DNA of 64,000 nucleotides from Vibrio atypicus (lineage in GTDB: Bacteria; Pseudomonadota; Gammaproteobacteria; Enterobacterales; Vibrionaceae). A program made the position numbers and the translations under genes. The notes under the pieces are model-generated. The model made no database searches. It had not been told where the DNA came from and saw nothing but the letters and a program-made list of their open reading frames with translations. Shown in pieces: positions 38,883 to 48,304 of this stretch. Within the stretch, counting starts at the first letter, position 1. Each line of letters opens with the position of its first letter. The stretch spans positions 62,001 through 126,000 of the forward strand of contig NZ_BLID01000006.1 of NCBI RefSeq assembly GCF_009811315.1. The letters run 5' to 3'.

Positions 38883-40352
38883 CTAAGCTGATAACATTAG
38901 AGAGTCAGCTTTGGCTTCTAGGTTGGAGCCACCCATTAGGTATTGGTCAATAGAGATTGCGCACTCGCGGCCTTCGTTGATACAGCGTACCACCAAAGAT
39001 TGACCTGTACGCATATCACCTGCAGCGAAAACGCCTTTTTGGTTAGTTGCAAAACCTTCAGTCGCGACGTTACCGCGATCATCCAGTTTGATGTCCAGTT
39101 GAGCAAGTACACCTGTTGGTTCTGGGTGTAGGAAGCCCATCGCTAGGAATGCCATGTCACATGGAATAACACGCTCCGAGTTTGCTACTTCTTCAAATCC
39201 AGGACGCTCACCTGGTTTTGCATCTTGCCAAACGATATCAGCAATACGTAAACCCGTTACTTCACCCTTGTCGTTACCGATAAACTCTTTGGTCAAAATA
39301 TTCCAATGGCGATCACAGCCCTCCTCGTGTGAAGTGGTTGTTTTCATGATCATTGGGTATTGAGGCCAAGGCATATTAGCAGGACGTTTCTCTGGCGGAA
39401 TCGGCATGATCTCTACTTGAGTTACGCTTGCTGCTTTATGGCGGTTGGACGTACCCACACAGTCAGAACCTGTATCACCACCACCGATAACCACAACATG
39501 TTTACCTTTCGCGTGAATTTCTTCACCTTTCAGATCCATGCCATTGGCACGGCGGTTGTTTTGACCAAGGAATTCCATTGCGAAGTGAACACCTTTCAGT
39601 TTGCGACCAGGAACTGGTAAGTCGCGAGGAACTGTTGAGCCTCCTGTCAGCAGCACAACATCAAACTCTTGGCGAAGTTGCTGAGCATTTACGTCTACAC
39701 CAATGTGTTGATTCACTTTAAACTCAACACCGGCTTCTGCCATTAGGTTGACCTTACGATCAATCACATCCATACCCAGTTTGAAATCTGGGATACCAAA
39801 ACGTAGTAGGCCACCGACTTTCTCATCGCGCTCAAAGACAGTGACTGAGTGTCCAGCACTGTTTAGCTGCTCAGCTGCGGCTAAGCCAGCTGGTCCCGAG
39901 CCGATGATAGCTACAGTTTTTCCAGTACGAGAACGTGGTGTTTTTGGTTTTGCGTACCCTTCTCGGTACGCAGTTTCGACGATAGTCTTCTCAATGTTAC
40001 AGATAGTGATTGGATCTTGGTTGATCCCAAGAACACATGCGCTTTCACAAGGAGAAGGGCAGACACGACCAGTAAACTCTGGGAAGTTGTTGGTAGAGCT
40101 TAGAATGTTCCAAGCCTCTTCCCAGCTATCACGATATACGGCATCGTTAAACTCAGGGATGATGTTACCAATCGGACAACCGCTGTGACAGAAAGGAACA
40201 CCACAGTCCATACAACGAGAAGCCTGAGTATTAATCTTGTCACCAAACTCTTCGTTAAGGACGAACTCTTTGTTGTCTTCGATACGAACCGAAGGGTCGA
40301 GCTTCTTAGGAAGCTCACGACCATGTTCTAAAAATCCAGTAGGCTTACCCAT
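38883..40352 (-). CDS. gltD: Glutamate synthase small subunit, operon 2
   Basis: A second NADPH-oxidising GOGAT small subunit, 489 aa. Cluster cysteines are in CMDCGVPFCHSGCP and GRVCPSPCESAC. The FAD motif is [15 protein letters not shown] and the NADPH motif VVIGGGDTGSDCVGTS. FAAGDMRTGQSLVVRCINEGR is the C-terminal FAD block. It belongs to the longer GltD type common outside the enterics and differs widely from the copy at 32553-33965. Its ATG overlaps the gltB stop by one base (TAATG), so the two are coupled. Confidence 0.96.
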   Translation of the reverse strand: MGKPTGFLEHGRELPKKLDPSVRIEDNKEFVLNEEFGDKINTQASRCMDCGVPFCHSGCPIGNIIPEFNDAVYRDSWEEAWNILSSTNNFPEFTGRVCPSPCESACVLGINQDPITICNIEKTIVETAYREGYAKPKTPRSRTGKTVAIIGSGPAGLAAAEQLNSAGHSVTVFERDEKVGGLLRFGIPDFKLGMDVIDRKVNLMAEAGVEFKVNQHIGVDVNAQQLRQEFDVVLLTGGSTVPRDLPVPGRKLKGVHFAMEFLGQNNRRANGMDLKGEEIHAKGKHVVVIGGGDTGSDCVGTSNRHKAASVTQVEIMPIPPEKRPANMPWPQYPMIMKTTTSHEEGCDRHWNILTKEFIGNDKGEVTGLRIADIVWQDAKPGERPGFEEVANSERVIPCDMAFLAMGFLHPEPTGVLAQLDIKLDDRGNVATEGFATNQKGVFAAGDMRTGQSLVVRCINEGRECAISIDQYLMGGSNLEAKADSLMLSA

Positions 40353-43300
40353 TATACTGCCTCCACTTCTTCCGTTTGTGCTTGCTCAGCTTCTGCTTTA
40401 CGTTTTTGAAGAACCGCTTTGTAATCACGCGGCATAACCTTAACCAATGAGGTTAGGCTTGCTTCAAAGTTGTCTAAGAAAGATTGGGCAACTTCACTTC
40501 CTGTGAATTGAACATGCTTGGTTAGCATATCTAGTAGAAGATCTTTATCTTCTTGCTCGATTGGGTCTAGGTCGACCAGTTCTGGGTTAAGCTTAGTTTC
40601 GAAATCACCGGCTTTATCCCAAACGTAAGCAACACCACCACTCATACCTGCGGCAAAGTTACGACCTGTAGAGCCAAGGATGATAGCTGCGCCGCCCGTC
40701 ATGTACTCACAACCGTGGTCACCAACACCTTCAACAACGACTTTTGCCCCAGAGTTACGAACACAGAAACGTTCACCAGCCATACCGCGGATGAAAGATT
40801 CACCAGAGGTTGCACCGTAGAAACAAACGTTACCTACAACAATGTTGTCTTCAGCAACGATAGAGGATTTAGCATCAGGGTAGAGCACTAGCGTACCGCC
40901 AGATAAACCTTTACCCCAGTAGTCGTTCGCATCACCTTCCACTTCGAACTTCACGCCCTTAGCAAGGAAAGCACCGAATGACTGACCTGCACTACCGTTG
41001 AACTTAACGTTCATTGGTTGCGGCAGACCTTGGTCTTTGTAAACCTTAGAGATTTCGTTCGACAGCATGGTACCTGCAGAGCGGTCTGTGTTGATAATAG
41101 GGAATTCAGCGTTTACTGCTTCACCTTTCTCAAGCGCTGGAATAGCCGCTTGAATCAACTTACGATCCAGAACCTCTTCTAGGTTGTGGTTTTGCTCTGT
41201 TTGGTTGTAAACACCATCTTCTTCACGAGCTTGTTCAATGTGAAGAACAGGAGTTAGGTCTAGGTTCTTGTATTTCCAGTGGCCGATATCTTCACGAACT
41301 TTTAGTTTGTGAGATTGACCTACCATCTCATCGATAGTACGGAAACCTAGCTCAGCCATCACTTCACGTAGACCTTCTGCCATGTATTGGAAGAATGTCA
41401 CAACGTCTTCTACGCGGCCATCAAAGCGCTCACGTAGCGTTTTGTTTTGCGTTGCGATACCAACTGGACAGGTATTTTTATGACACTTACGCATCATGAT
41501 ACAACCTTCAACAACAAGTGCTGCAGTTGCTACGCCCCATTCTTCAGCGCCAAGCAGTGTTGCTACTGCTAGGTCACGCGGAGTTTTCATCTGACCATCA
41601 GACTGAACCACGATACGGTTACGTAGGCCATTCTTTAGTAGAGTTTGGTGTGTTTCAGCTAGACCAAGCTCCCAAGGCAGACCCGTGTGACGGATTGAAG
41701 ACATTGGTGATGCACCTGTACCGCCATCAAAACCAGCAATCAGTACAACGTCAGCTTTCGCTTTCGCAACACCTGAAGCGATGGTACCAACACCCGCTTC
41801 CGATACTAGCTTCACGTTAACGCGGCCAGCACGGTTTGCGTTCTTCAAATCGTAGATTAGCTGAGCCAAATCTTCGATTGAGTAGATATCGTGGTGTGGT
41901 GGTGGAGAGATGAGACCAACGCCCGGAGTCGAGTGACGCGTTGCACCGATCCAGTCATCCACTTTATCACCTGGTAGTTGACCACCTTCACCTGGCTTCG
42001 CGCCTTGAGCCATTTTGATCTGAATTTCATCAGAGTTAGTTAGGTAGTAAGACGTTACACCAAAGCGGCCAGAAGCAACCTGCTTGATTGCAGAGCGTTC
42101 CCAGTCTCCGTTTTCTTTGCGTTCGAAACGAGCTGGATCTTCACCACCTTCACCCGAGTTCGATTTCGCGCCAATGCGGTTCATAGCAACTGCTAGCGTT
42201 GAGTGCGCCTCGTAAGAGATCGAACCAAACGACATTGCACCTGTTGCGAAACGCTTAAGAATGCTTTCGATTGGCTCGACTTCTTCAAGTGGGATTGAAC
42301 CTGCTGGATTCTTAACAAAGTCTAACTGGCTACGTAGTGTTGCCGCGTTATCGCCTTGGTCATCAACGGCTTTCGCGTACTTCTTAAACTGAGCGTAATC
42401 TTTATTGCGCGTCGACTCTTGAAGAAGAGAAATGGTTTCAGGGTTGAATAGGTGTTTTTCACCACGCTGTTTCCATTGGTAAACACCGCCCACATCAAGA
42501 ACTTGAACTGGAATTTCACGTGTCGGGTAACCTACGCGGTGACGGACAAGCACTTCTTTAGCGATGTCGTCAATGGTAAGGCCTTCAATGCGGGAAACGG
42601 TACCTGTGAAGTATTTATCAACCACAGATTTACTGATACCTAGAGCTTCGAAGATCTGTGCGCCGTGGTAAGACTGTAGCGTTGAGATGCCCATTTTAGA
42701 GAAGATCTTCAATAGGCCGCCGTTAACACCTTTACGGTAGTTATCGAAGTACTCTTTGGTCGATACGTTTGGATCTAGTTTCTTCGTGCGTTGTAGCTCA
42801 ACAATTGTCTCAATCACTAAGTATGGGTTAACTGCATTAGCGCCGTAACCGACTAGAGTCGCAAAGTGGTGCGTCTCACGTGCATCACCTGTTTCAACCA
42901 CAATGTCACACTTCGCACGTAGACCCTTGCGGATCAAGTGGTGGTGAACCGCGCCAACCGCAAGCATTGCAGGAATCGCAGCGTGGTTAGAGTTAACCGC
43001 TCGGTCTGTAAGAAGAATGATTGAGTAACCATCAACAACAGCGTCTTCTGCGTATTGGCAGATGCGCTTAAGGGCACGTTCAAGCTTGCCTTCGTCTTCA
43101 TTCGCTTGGAATACGATATCTAGCGTTTTCGCTTGAAGGTGTTCGTTATCAATTGCGCGCAGTTTTTCTAGTTCAGAGTTAGAAAGAACTGGCGATTCAA
43201 GTTCCACTTTTTGACAGTGCTCTGGTGTTTCAGCCAGTAGGTTCTGGTCCTTACCTAGGTAAGTATTCAGAGACATCACCATACGCTCACGGATCGGGTC

Positions 43301-44899
43301 GATCGGCGGGTTGGTTACCTGAGCAAATAACTGCTTGAAGTAGTTTGAAAGGTGCTGAGATTGGTGCGATAGAATCGCTAGCGGCCAGTCGGCACCCATA
43401 GCTGAAAGTGGCTCATAGCCAGTTTTCGCTAGAGGTAGAATGATTTCGTTCACTTCTTCTGAGCTCACACCAAAAGATTGCTGCTTGTGCAGAAGTTTCT
43501 CAGGTGATGGTTGGCTGAATTCATTGCTCGCATCTGGCAGTTTATTCAGGCTCAGAAGGTTATCTTTAACCCACTGTTCGTATGGCTGTGCATTAGCAAT
43601 ACCATCTTTCACTTCTTCATCTGAAATGATGCGGCCTTGCTCTAGGTCAGCAACGAAAATACGACCTGGTTGAAGACGACCGCGGAACTCAACGTTCTCA
43701 GGTTCAATTTCAACCACGCCAGACTCAGAAGCCATCACTAGGAAGTCATCTTTAGTCACTGTGTAGCGAGAAGGGCGTAGACCATTACGGTCAAGTGTTG
43801 CACCTACTTGAACACCATCAGTAAAACATACTGATGCAGGGCCATCCCAAGGTTCCATCACATTCGCGTGGTACTGATAGAACGCGCGACGAGTTGGGTC
43901 CATGTTTTTGTTTTCTTGCCATGCTTCAGGGATCATCATCATCAGAGCATGTGGCAGGCTACGACCAGAAAGAACTAGGAGCTCAAGTGCCATATCGAAG
44001 TTAGATGAATCCGAGCTGCCTTCCTGACAAATTGGAAGAAGCATGTCGATCTCTGCTTGAGTAAACAAGTCAGATTCAATGATCGCTTCACGTGCTTTCA
44101 TCCAGTTCAAGTTACCACGAACCGTGTTGATCTCGCCGTTGTGCGCGATGTAACGGAATGGTTGAGCTAGACGCCAGCGTGGGAATGTATTGGTAGAGAA
44201 ACGAGAGTGAACCAGCGCAAGCGCGGTAACCATCGTTGGGTTTTGTAGATCTAGGAAGTATTGAGGTACTTGCTCAGTTGTTAGCTGGCCTTTGTACACC
44301 AAGGTTTTGTACGACATTGAGTTGATGTAAAAGTCATCACCAATGTTCGACACGCTTTCTAGACATACGCGAACTGTGTAGTTACGCAGAACGTACAGTT
44401 TGCGCTCTAGCTCTTCTGGTGTGGTACCAGGGCCGCCAGTAACAAACACATGCTCAAATTGAGGCTCTGTACTAAGTGGGTCAGCACCGATCATTGAGTT
44501 ATCGGTTGGCAGTACGCGGTAGCCAATCACTTCTAGATCAAGGCGTTTCGCATTGCGTTCTAAAATATCACGACACTGTGCGCGTTTGTGTTCATCTTTA
44601 GGGAACAACACAACACCCACGCCGTATTTTTCAAAAGAAGGTAGCTTAAGGCCAAGCTTTACCGATTCTTCCAAAAGAAATTCATGAGGTTTTTGCAGCA
44701 AGATACCAGCACCGTCACCAGAACATGGGTCACAGCCTTGACCACCACGGTGTTCCATGCGGGCAAGCATATCAAGTGCTTGAGTTACTACGTCGTGCGA
44801 TTTGCGGTTTTTTAGGTGAGCAACAAAACCGATACCACAAGCGTCGTGCTCCAGTTCTGGAGTATATAGACCTTGTGATCTTTGCTCTCTATCTACCAT
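40352..44899 (-). CDS. gltB: Glutamate synthase large subunit, operon 2 (divergent type)
   Basis: A second GOGAT large subunit of 1515 aa. The start MVDREQRSQGLY has GGAAGG upstream; a TTG seven codons earlier is rejected. The nucleophile cysteine follows the propeptide in EHDACGIGFVAHL. Synthase motifs are [25 protein letters not shown] and [17 protein letters not shown]. The 3Fe-4S ligands lie in GCIMMRKCHKNTCPVG. The C-terminus is acidic (AQTEEVEAV), unlike copy 1. Codon use is strongly biased to highly expressed vibrio codons, which suggests this is the major GOGAT. All catalytic features are intact in both copies. Confidence 0.97.
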   Translation of the reverse strand: MVDREQRSQGLYTPELEHDACGIGFVAHLKNRKSHDVVTQALDMLARMEHRGGQGCDPCSGDGAGILLQKPHEFLLEESVKLGLKLPSFEKYGVGVVLFPKDEHKRAQCRDILERNAKRLDLEVIGYRVLPTDNSMIGADPLSTEPQFEHVFVTGGPGTTPEELERKLYVLRNYTVRVCLESVSNIGDDFYINSMSYKTLVYKGQLTTEQVPQYFLDLQNPTMVTALALVHSRFSTNTFPRWRLAQPFRYIAHNGEINTVRGNLNWMKAREAIIESDLFTQAEIDMLLPICQEGSSDSSNFDMALELLVLSGRSLPHALMMMIPEAWQENKNMDPTRRAFYQYHANVMEPWDGPASVCFTDGVQVGATLDRNGLRPSRYTVTKDDFLVMASESGVVEIEPENVEFRGRLQPGRIFVADLEQGRIISDEEVKDGIANAQPYEQWVKDNLLSLNKLPDASNEFSQPSPEKLLHKQQSFGVSSEEVNEIILPLAKTGYEPLSAMGADWPLAILSHQSQHLSNYFKQLFAQVTNPPIDPIRERMVMSLNTYLGKDQNLLAETPEHCQKVELESPVLSNSELEKLRAIDNEHLQAKTLDIVFQANEDEGKLERALKRICQYAEDAVVDGYSIILLTDRAVNSNHAAIPAMLAVGAVHHHLIRKGLRAKCDIVVETGDARETHHFATLVGYGANAVNPYLVIETIVELQRTKKLDPNVSTKEYFDNYRKGVNGGLLKIFSKMGISTLQSYHGAQIFEALGISKSVVDKYFTGTVSRIEGLTIDDIAKEVLVRHRVGYPTREIPVQVLDVGGVYQWKQRGEKHLFNPETISLLQESTRNKDYAQFKKYAKAVDDQGDNAATLRSQLDFVKNPAGSIPLEEVEPIESILKRFATGAMSFGSISYEAHSTLAVAMNRIGAKSNSGEGGEDPARFERKENGDWERSAIKQVASGRFGVTSYYLTNSDEIQIKMAQGAKPGEGGQLPGDKVDDWIGATRHSTPGVGLISPPPHHDIYSIEDLAQLIYDLKNANRAGRVNVKLVSEAGVGTIASGVAKAKADVVLIAGFDGGTGASPMSSIRHTGLPWELGLAETHQTLLKNGLRNRIVVQSDGQMKTPRDLAVATLLGAEEWGVATAALVVEGCIMMRKCHKNTCPVGIATQNKTLRERFDGRVEDVVTFFQYMAEGLREVMAELGFRTIDEMVGQSHKLKVREDIGHWKYKNLDLTPVLHIEQAREEDGVYNQTEQNHNLEEVLDRKLIQAAIPALEKGEAVNAEFPIINTDRSAGTMLSNEISKVYKDQGLPQPMNVKFNGSAGQSFGAFLAKGVKFEVEGDANDYWGKGLSGGTLVLYPDAKSSIVAEDNIVVGNVCFYGATSGESFIRGMAGERFCVRNSGAKVVVEGVGDHGCEYMTGGAAIILGSTGRNFAAGMSGGVAYVWDKAGDFETKLNPELVDLDPIEQEDKDLLLDMLTKHVQFTGSEVAQSFLDNFEASLTSLVKVMPRDYKAVLQKRKAEAEQAQTEEVEAV

Positions 44900-45428
44900 G
44901 GATACATCCTTCCAGTTCAAATAGGCGCAATTGGGCTAGTCGAAACTAGTTTCTACGTCCTGTCCTTTATTTTTATGATTCGAAGCCGACCTAGGTTGGT
45001 GGCTTTGATTCCATTCCGTATCTCGCAGGAAAAATATTGCGAGAAAAACAATCCTTGGTGAAATCCGTTTTTTTTATTTCACTATCTAGTGAATTATATA
45101 GGTGGGGGTAGGAAAACACCGACGTTTAAACGATTTTAGCTGTAATAAAAAATACAAAAATACGCAAAAACTGTAAGTATCCTACAATTTACTTAGGTCG
45201 AAATGCAATCAAAACTCGAGCTTGTTGCGCAATTTTTTCGTCGTTTAAATGGAGTTTATGTTTAACTTTTGCTTAACATTTTGCTTGAGGCACGTTCTTT
45301 TTGCATGTTTATTGACTTTGCTTAATCAATCGCACGTTTAAAACGGATACATTTCTCCCTCGATTTTTTTCATTTCTGTAATTTAATTACATTAATCTTA
45401 ATGATATCCATTTGCATTTGAGGGCAGC
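44900..45428. promoter_or_regulatory. Divergent region between gltB copy 2 and yhcC
   Basis: 529 bp without a gene. For gltB a perfect TATAAT lies on the minus strand at 45098-45093, giving a leader of nearly 190 bases. That leader has hairpins CTAGT/ACTAG, AAGCC/GGCTT and TCTCGC/GCGAGA (45021-45044). A 16-base palindrome overlaps the likely start point (separate entry). On the yhcC side are TTGACT at 45312-45317 and AT-rich sequence. I see no open frame. Confidence 0.55.
45078..45093. promoter_or_regulatory. Palindrome at the gltB copy 2 start site
   Basis: TTCACTA-TC-TAGTGAA is a perfect 7-bp inverted repeat. It begins at the last base of the minus-strand TATAAT and would cover about -7 to +9 of the transcript, a typical repressor position. 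The cognate protein is unknown. Confidence 0.4.
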
Positions 45429-46373
45429 ATGCAGCTACACGAATTGGTCAATACCATTGGGCAAGATTTACAACGACGCTATGGCGAAAAAGTGCATAAG
45501 TTGACTTTGCATGGTGGATTTAGTTGCCCAAACAGAGATGGCACGATTGGTCGCGGTGGCTGTACCTTTTGTAATGTTGCGTCATTTGCTGATGAAGAAG
45601 CGCAGGTCAAAAGTATCCATGATCAATTGATTGATCGCGCTGGTGAAATCAATCGCGCAAAACGTTATTTAGCTTACTTTCAGGCATACACCAGTACTTA
45701 CGCAGAAGTGCAAGTATTGAAAAATATGTACGAAGAAGCGTTGAAAGCGGCGGATATTGTCGGTTTATGTGTGGGAACAAGACCTGATTGTGTGCCTGAC
45801 GCGGTTTTGGATTTGTTGGCCGACTACGTAAAGCAAGGTTATGAGATCTGGCTAGAGTTAGGTTTACAAACAGCCAATAATCAAACTCTTAAGCGAATTA
45901 ACCGTGGTCATGATTTTGAATGTTATGCGGAGATCACTCAACGAGCGCGAGCTCTGGGTATCAAAGTTTGCACCCACTTGATTGTTGGTTTGCCAAAAGA
46001 GACGCGCGACGACAATATTCTCACGATGCAAAAAGTGATTGATGTTGGTACTGATGGCATCAAATTGCATGGTTTGCATATCGTTGAAGGTAGCACAATG
46101 GCGAAAGCGTGGAAGGCCGGTAAACTTGAAGCGCCTGAGCTAGAAGAGTATGTCGAGACTGCGAGTCATTTGATTCGAATGACGCCTCCTGAAGTGGTTT
46201 ATCACCGCGTGTCTTCTGCGGCGCGACGTCCTACCTTATTGTCGCCTTTGTGGTGTGAAAACCGTTGGTTAGCCATGACGGAAATCGGTCGAGCATTAAA
46301 TCGTGAAGGCGCTCAAGGCTCACTATTAAATCAACCGTTTATATATTCAAAACCATTAATAAAGGCAGAATAA
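45429..46373 (+). CDS. yhcC: Radical SAM protein of the YhcC / TIGR01212 family
   Basis: A 314-aa radical SAM enzyme of unknown substrate, close to E. coli YhcC. The cluster cysteines are Cys-X10-Cys-X2-Cys in GGFSCPNRDGTIGRGGCTFC. GLCVGTRPDCVPD and WLELGLQTANNQTLKRINRGHD are the Elp3/MiaB-like blocks that bind SAM. The C-terminus has VSSAARRPTLLSPLWC. It lies between gltB and arcB, the same order as gltB-yhcC-arcB in E. coli, here with a diguanylate cyclase gene inserted before arcB. Confidence 0.92.
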   Translation: MQLHELVNTIGQDLQRRYGEKVHKLTLHGGFSCPNRDGTIGRGGCTFCNVASFADEEAQVKSIHDQLIDRAGEINRAKRYLAYFQAYTSTYAEVQVLKNMYEEALKAADIVGLCVGTRPDCVPDAVLDLLADYVKQGYEIWLELGLQTANNQTLKRINRGHDFECYAEITQRARALGIKVCTHLIVGLPKETRDDNILTMQKVIDVGTDGIKLHGLHIVEGSTMAKAWKAGKLEAPELEEYVETASHLIRMTPPEVVYHRVSSAARRPTLLSPLWCENRWLAMTEIGRALNREGAQGSLLNQPFIYSKPLIKAE

Positions 46374-46438
46374 CTGTCTATAAGCTGATATCTTAGTATT
46401 CTTATAACTGATAATAATATTTGAGATTGAGTGAATAG

Positions 46439-48187
46439 ATGGAGCAGCTACTCGTATGGTTGTGGGATACCTCACATGGACATGGTTTTGATCTGGTAGT
46501 CATCCTATTGTTTGTGTTGGCTGCTTTCCGCATTTATTCACGTTTTCAGCGCCACCTAGAACAGTTGCTACAAGATACTCCGATTGCGTCATTGATGATT
46601 GATATAAAGAACAACGAGCTACTGCTGGCTAACTCAATGGCGAAGCAGTGGCTCGGAGTGCGCAAAGTCGGTAAGGCCTATCTTCTTCCTCAAGCATTTA
46701 GTCATTCACTACGCGAAACCTTAATCAATCAACTGGAATCGGAGTCCCCTCAATCTTTTACATTTGAATGGCGCGTTTCGCAAAATTGCTCTATTCAATT
46801 GGATGTTACCGGACGTAAAAGCCTTTATCGTGGTCGAATCGTTTGGTTGGTCTACCTTAATCCCCACCAGAGTACTCCGGCAGAATTTCAGCAAGAGATG
46901 CAGTCTCTTAGAATCTATAAAAGCGCATTTGATAACCTGTCAGAGTTAGTCTTCATTAAAGACAATCACGGAGAGATCGTGTCAGCCAACCGTGCTTTTC
47001 AACGCTTTTGGCAAGATAGATTTGAAGAAGGCGCTGCGGATATTGAAGGGACAATTCAGGGGCGAGCGAGCAAACGGCGCTGGACTATTACCCCTGATGG
47101 TCGCAGCTGCCTGTTGGAAACCCACCAAACTGTTTTGCTTTCAGCAGAGGGAAGTAAGATTGGATCGCTTGGGATCAGTCATGACGTGACCGACTGGCAT
47201 AACATGCAGCGCAACTTACGTGATGAAATGGACAGACGTAAAGATACCGAAGTTGCCTTAGCACAAAGGGATACTATCTTGCAGAACATTTTGGTTTCAA
47301 GCCCTGACTCCATCGGAATCTTCAATGAAAATATGGTCTACCAAGCGTGTAACAAGCCATTTGTGAAAGCTTTGGGAATCTCTGAAGTAGATGAATTGAT
47401 CGGTAAAAGGCTGCAAGATGTGATCCCTATGGATTCTTATTCACGTCTATCTGAAACCGATAAAAAGGTCTTATATGAAGGTAAATCATTACGTTACATT
47501 GATCGTGTGATCAGTAGTAATGGTGATTTTACATGGTATGACGTAGTGAAGTCGCCATTCAGGGATCCTGCATCTGGAACCAATGGTGTGCTGATCATGG
47601 CTCGTGATGTATCCGAACGTTATTTGGCTGAGCAGAAGTTGGAAGAAGCCAACCAAGAACTCGAGCGTCTTAGCTTCATTGACAGCTTAACTCAGATCTC
47701 CAATCGCCGTCGCTTCGACGAGCAGTTAGAGACGTTATGGCACCTGCACTGTCGAGAGCAAAAGCCATTGACTGTTATGTTATGTGATATCGATTATTTT
47801 AAAGGCTTTAACGACTTTTATGGCCATCAGCGTGGCGACGATGCTTTGGTACAAGTTGCTAAGGTATTTAGAAGTGTACTGCCACGTTCAAGTGATTGTG
47901 TTGCGCGTTATGGTGGTGAAGAGTTTGGTTTTATTCTTCCCAACACAACAGTTGAGGGAGCGAAGAAAGTTGCTGAGCGTATTCATCAGGGTGTAGCCAA
48001 GCTTGCCTTAACTCATGAGAAATCGGGAGTCTCTGATGTCGTCACTGCCAGTATTGGTTTGGCTTCTTTAACGCCAAGACCGCTAGATCAAAGTGATACC
48101 ATTGTGGCGTTAGCTGACAGCGCTTTGTATCAAGCAAAAGCGACTGGGCGCAATCAAACTTGTGTACATCACACATCAGAAAATTAA
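46439..48187 (+). CDS. Membrane-anchored PAS-GGDEF diguanylate cyclase
   Basis: A 582-aa protein predicted to make c-di-GMP. One N-terminal transmembrane helix (about residues 18-36) is followed by PAS-like segments near 40-140, 155-260 and 278-405. A short coiled coil links them to the GGDEF domain. The active site GGEEF is at 492-496, and the inhibitory RxxD site is intact five residues before it (RSSD, 483-486), so product inhibition is expected. It lies 65 bp after yhcC and 117 bp before arcB. V. cholerae has, as I recall, the same arrangement at VC2370. PAS sensing of redox or oxygen would fit the neighbour but is inference. Confidence 0.93.
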   Translation: MEQLLVWLWDTSHGHGFDLVVILLFVLAAFRIYSRFQRHLEQLLQDTPIASLMIDIKNNELLLANSMAKQWLGVRKVGKAYLLPQAFSHSLRETLINQLESESPQSFTFEWRVSQNCSIQLDVTGRKSLYRGRIVWLVYLNPHQSTPAEFQQEMQSLRIYKSAFDNLSELVFIKDNHGEIVSANRAFQRFWQDRFEEGAADIEGTIQGRASKRRWTITPDGRSCLLETHQTVLLSAEGSKIGSLGISHDVTDWHNMQRNLRDEMDRRKDTEVALAQRDTILQNILVSSPDSIGIFNENMVYQACNKPFVKALGISEVDELIGKRLQDVIPMDSYSRLSETDKKVLYEGKSLRYIDRVISSNGDFTWYDVVKSPFRDPASGTNGVLIMARDVSERYLAEQKLEEANQELERLSFIDSLTQISNRRRFDEQLETLWHLHCREQKPLTVMLCDIDYFKGFNDFYGHQRGDDALVQVAKVFRSVLPRSSDCVARYGGEEFGFILPNTTVEGAKKVAERIHQGVAKLALTHEKSGVSDVVTASIGLASLTPRPLDQSDTIVALADSALYQAKATGRNQTCVHHTSEN

Positions 48188-48304
48188 CTCGATAACGTTT
48201 AGGATTCTTTTCGCTGTCATTAGGGAAAACAGGTAATATTGAAGGTGTTCATCCAAGCTATTGTTTAGGTTGATGTTACCTCTTATTTCCTTTCGGAGCT
48301 CTCA

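Noticed and set aside
39748..40188. Plus-strand frame of 146 codons opposite gltD copy 2
   Set aside because: Antisense shadow of strongly biased codons; low-complexity protein without any recognisable domain.
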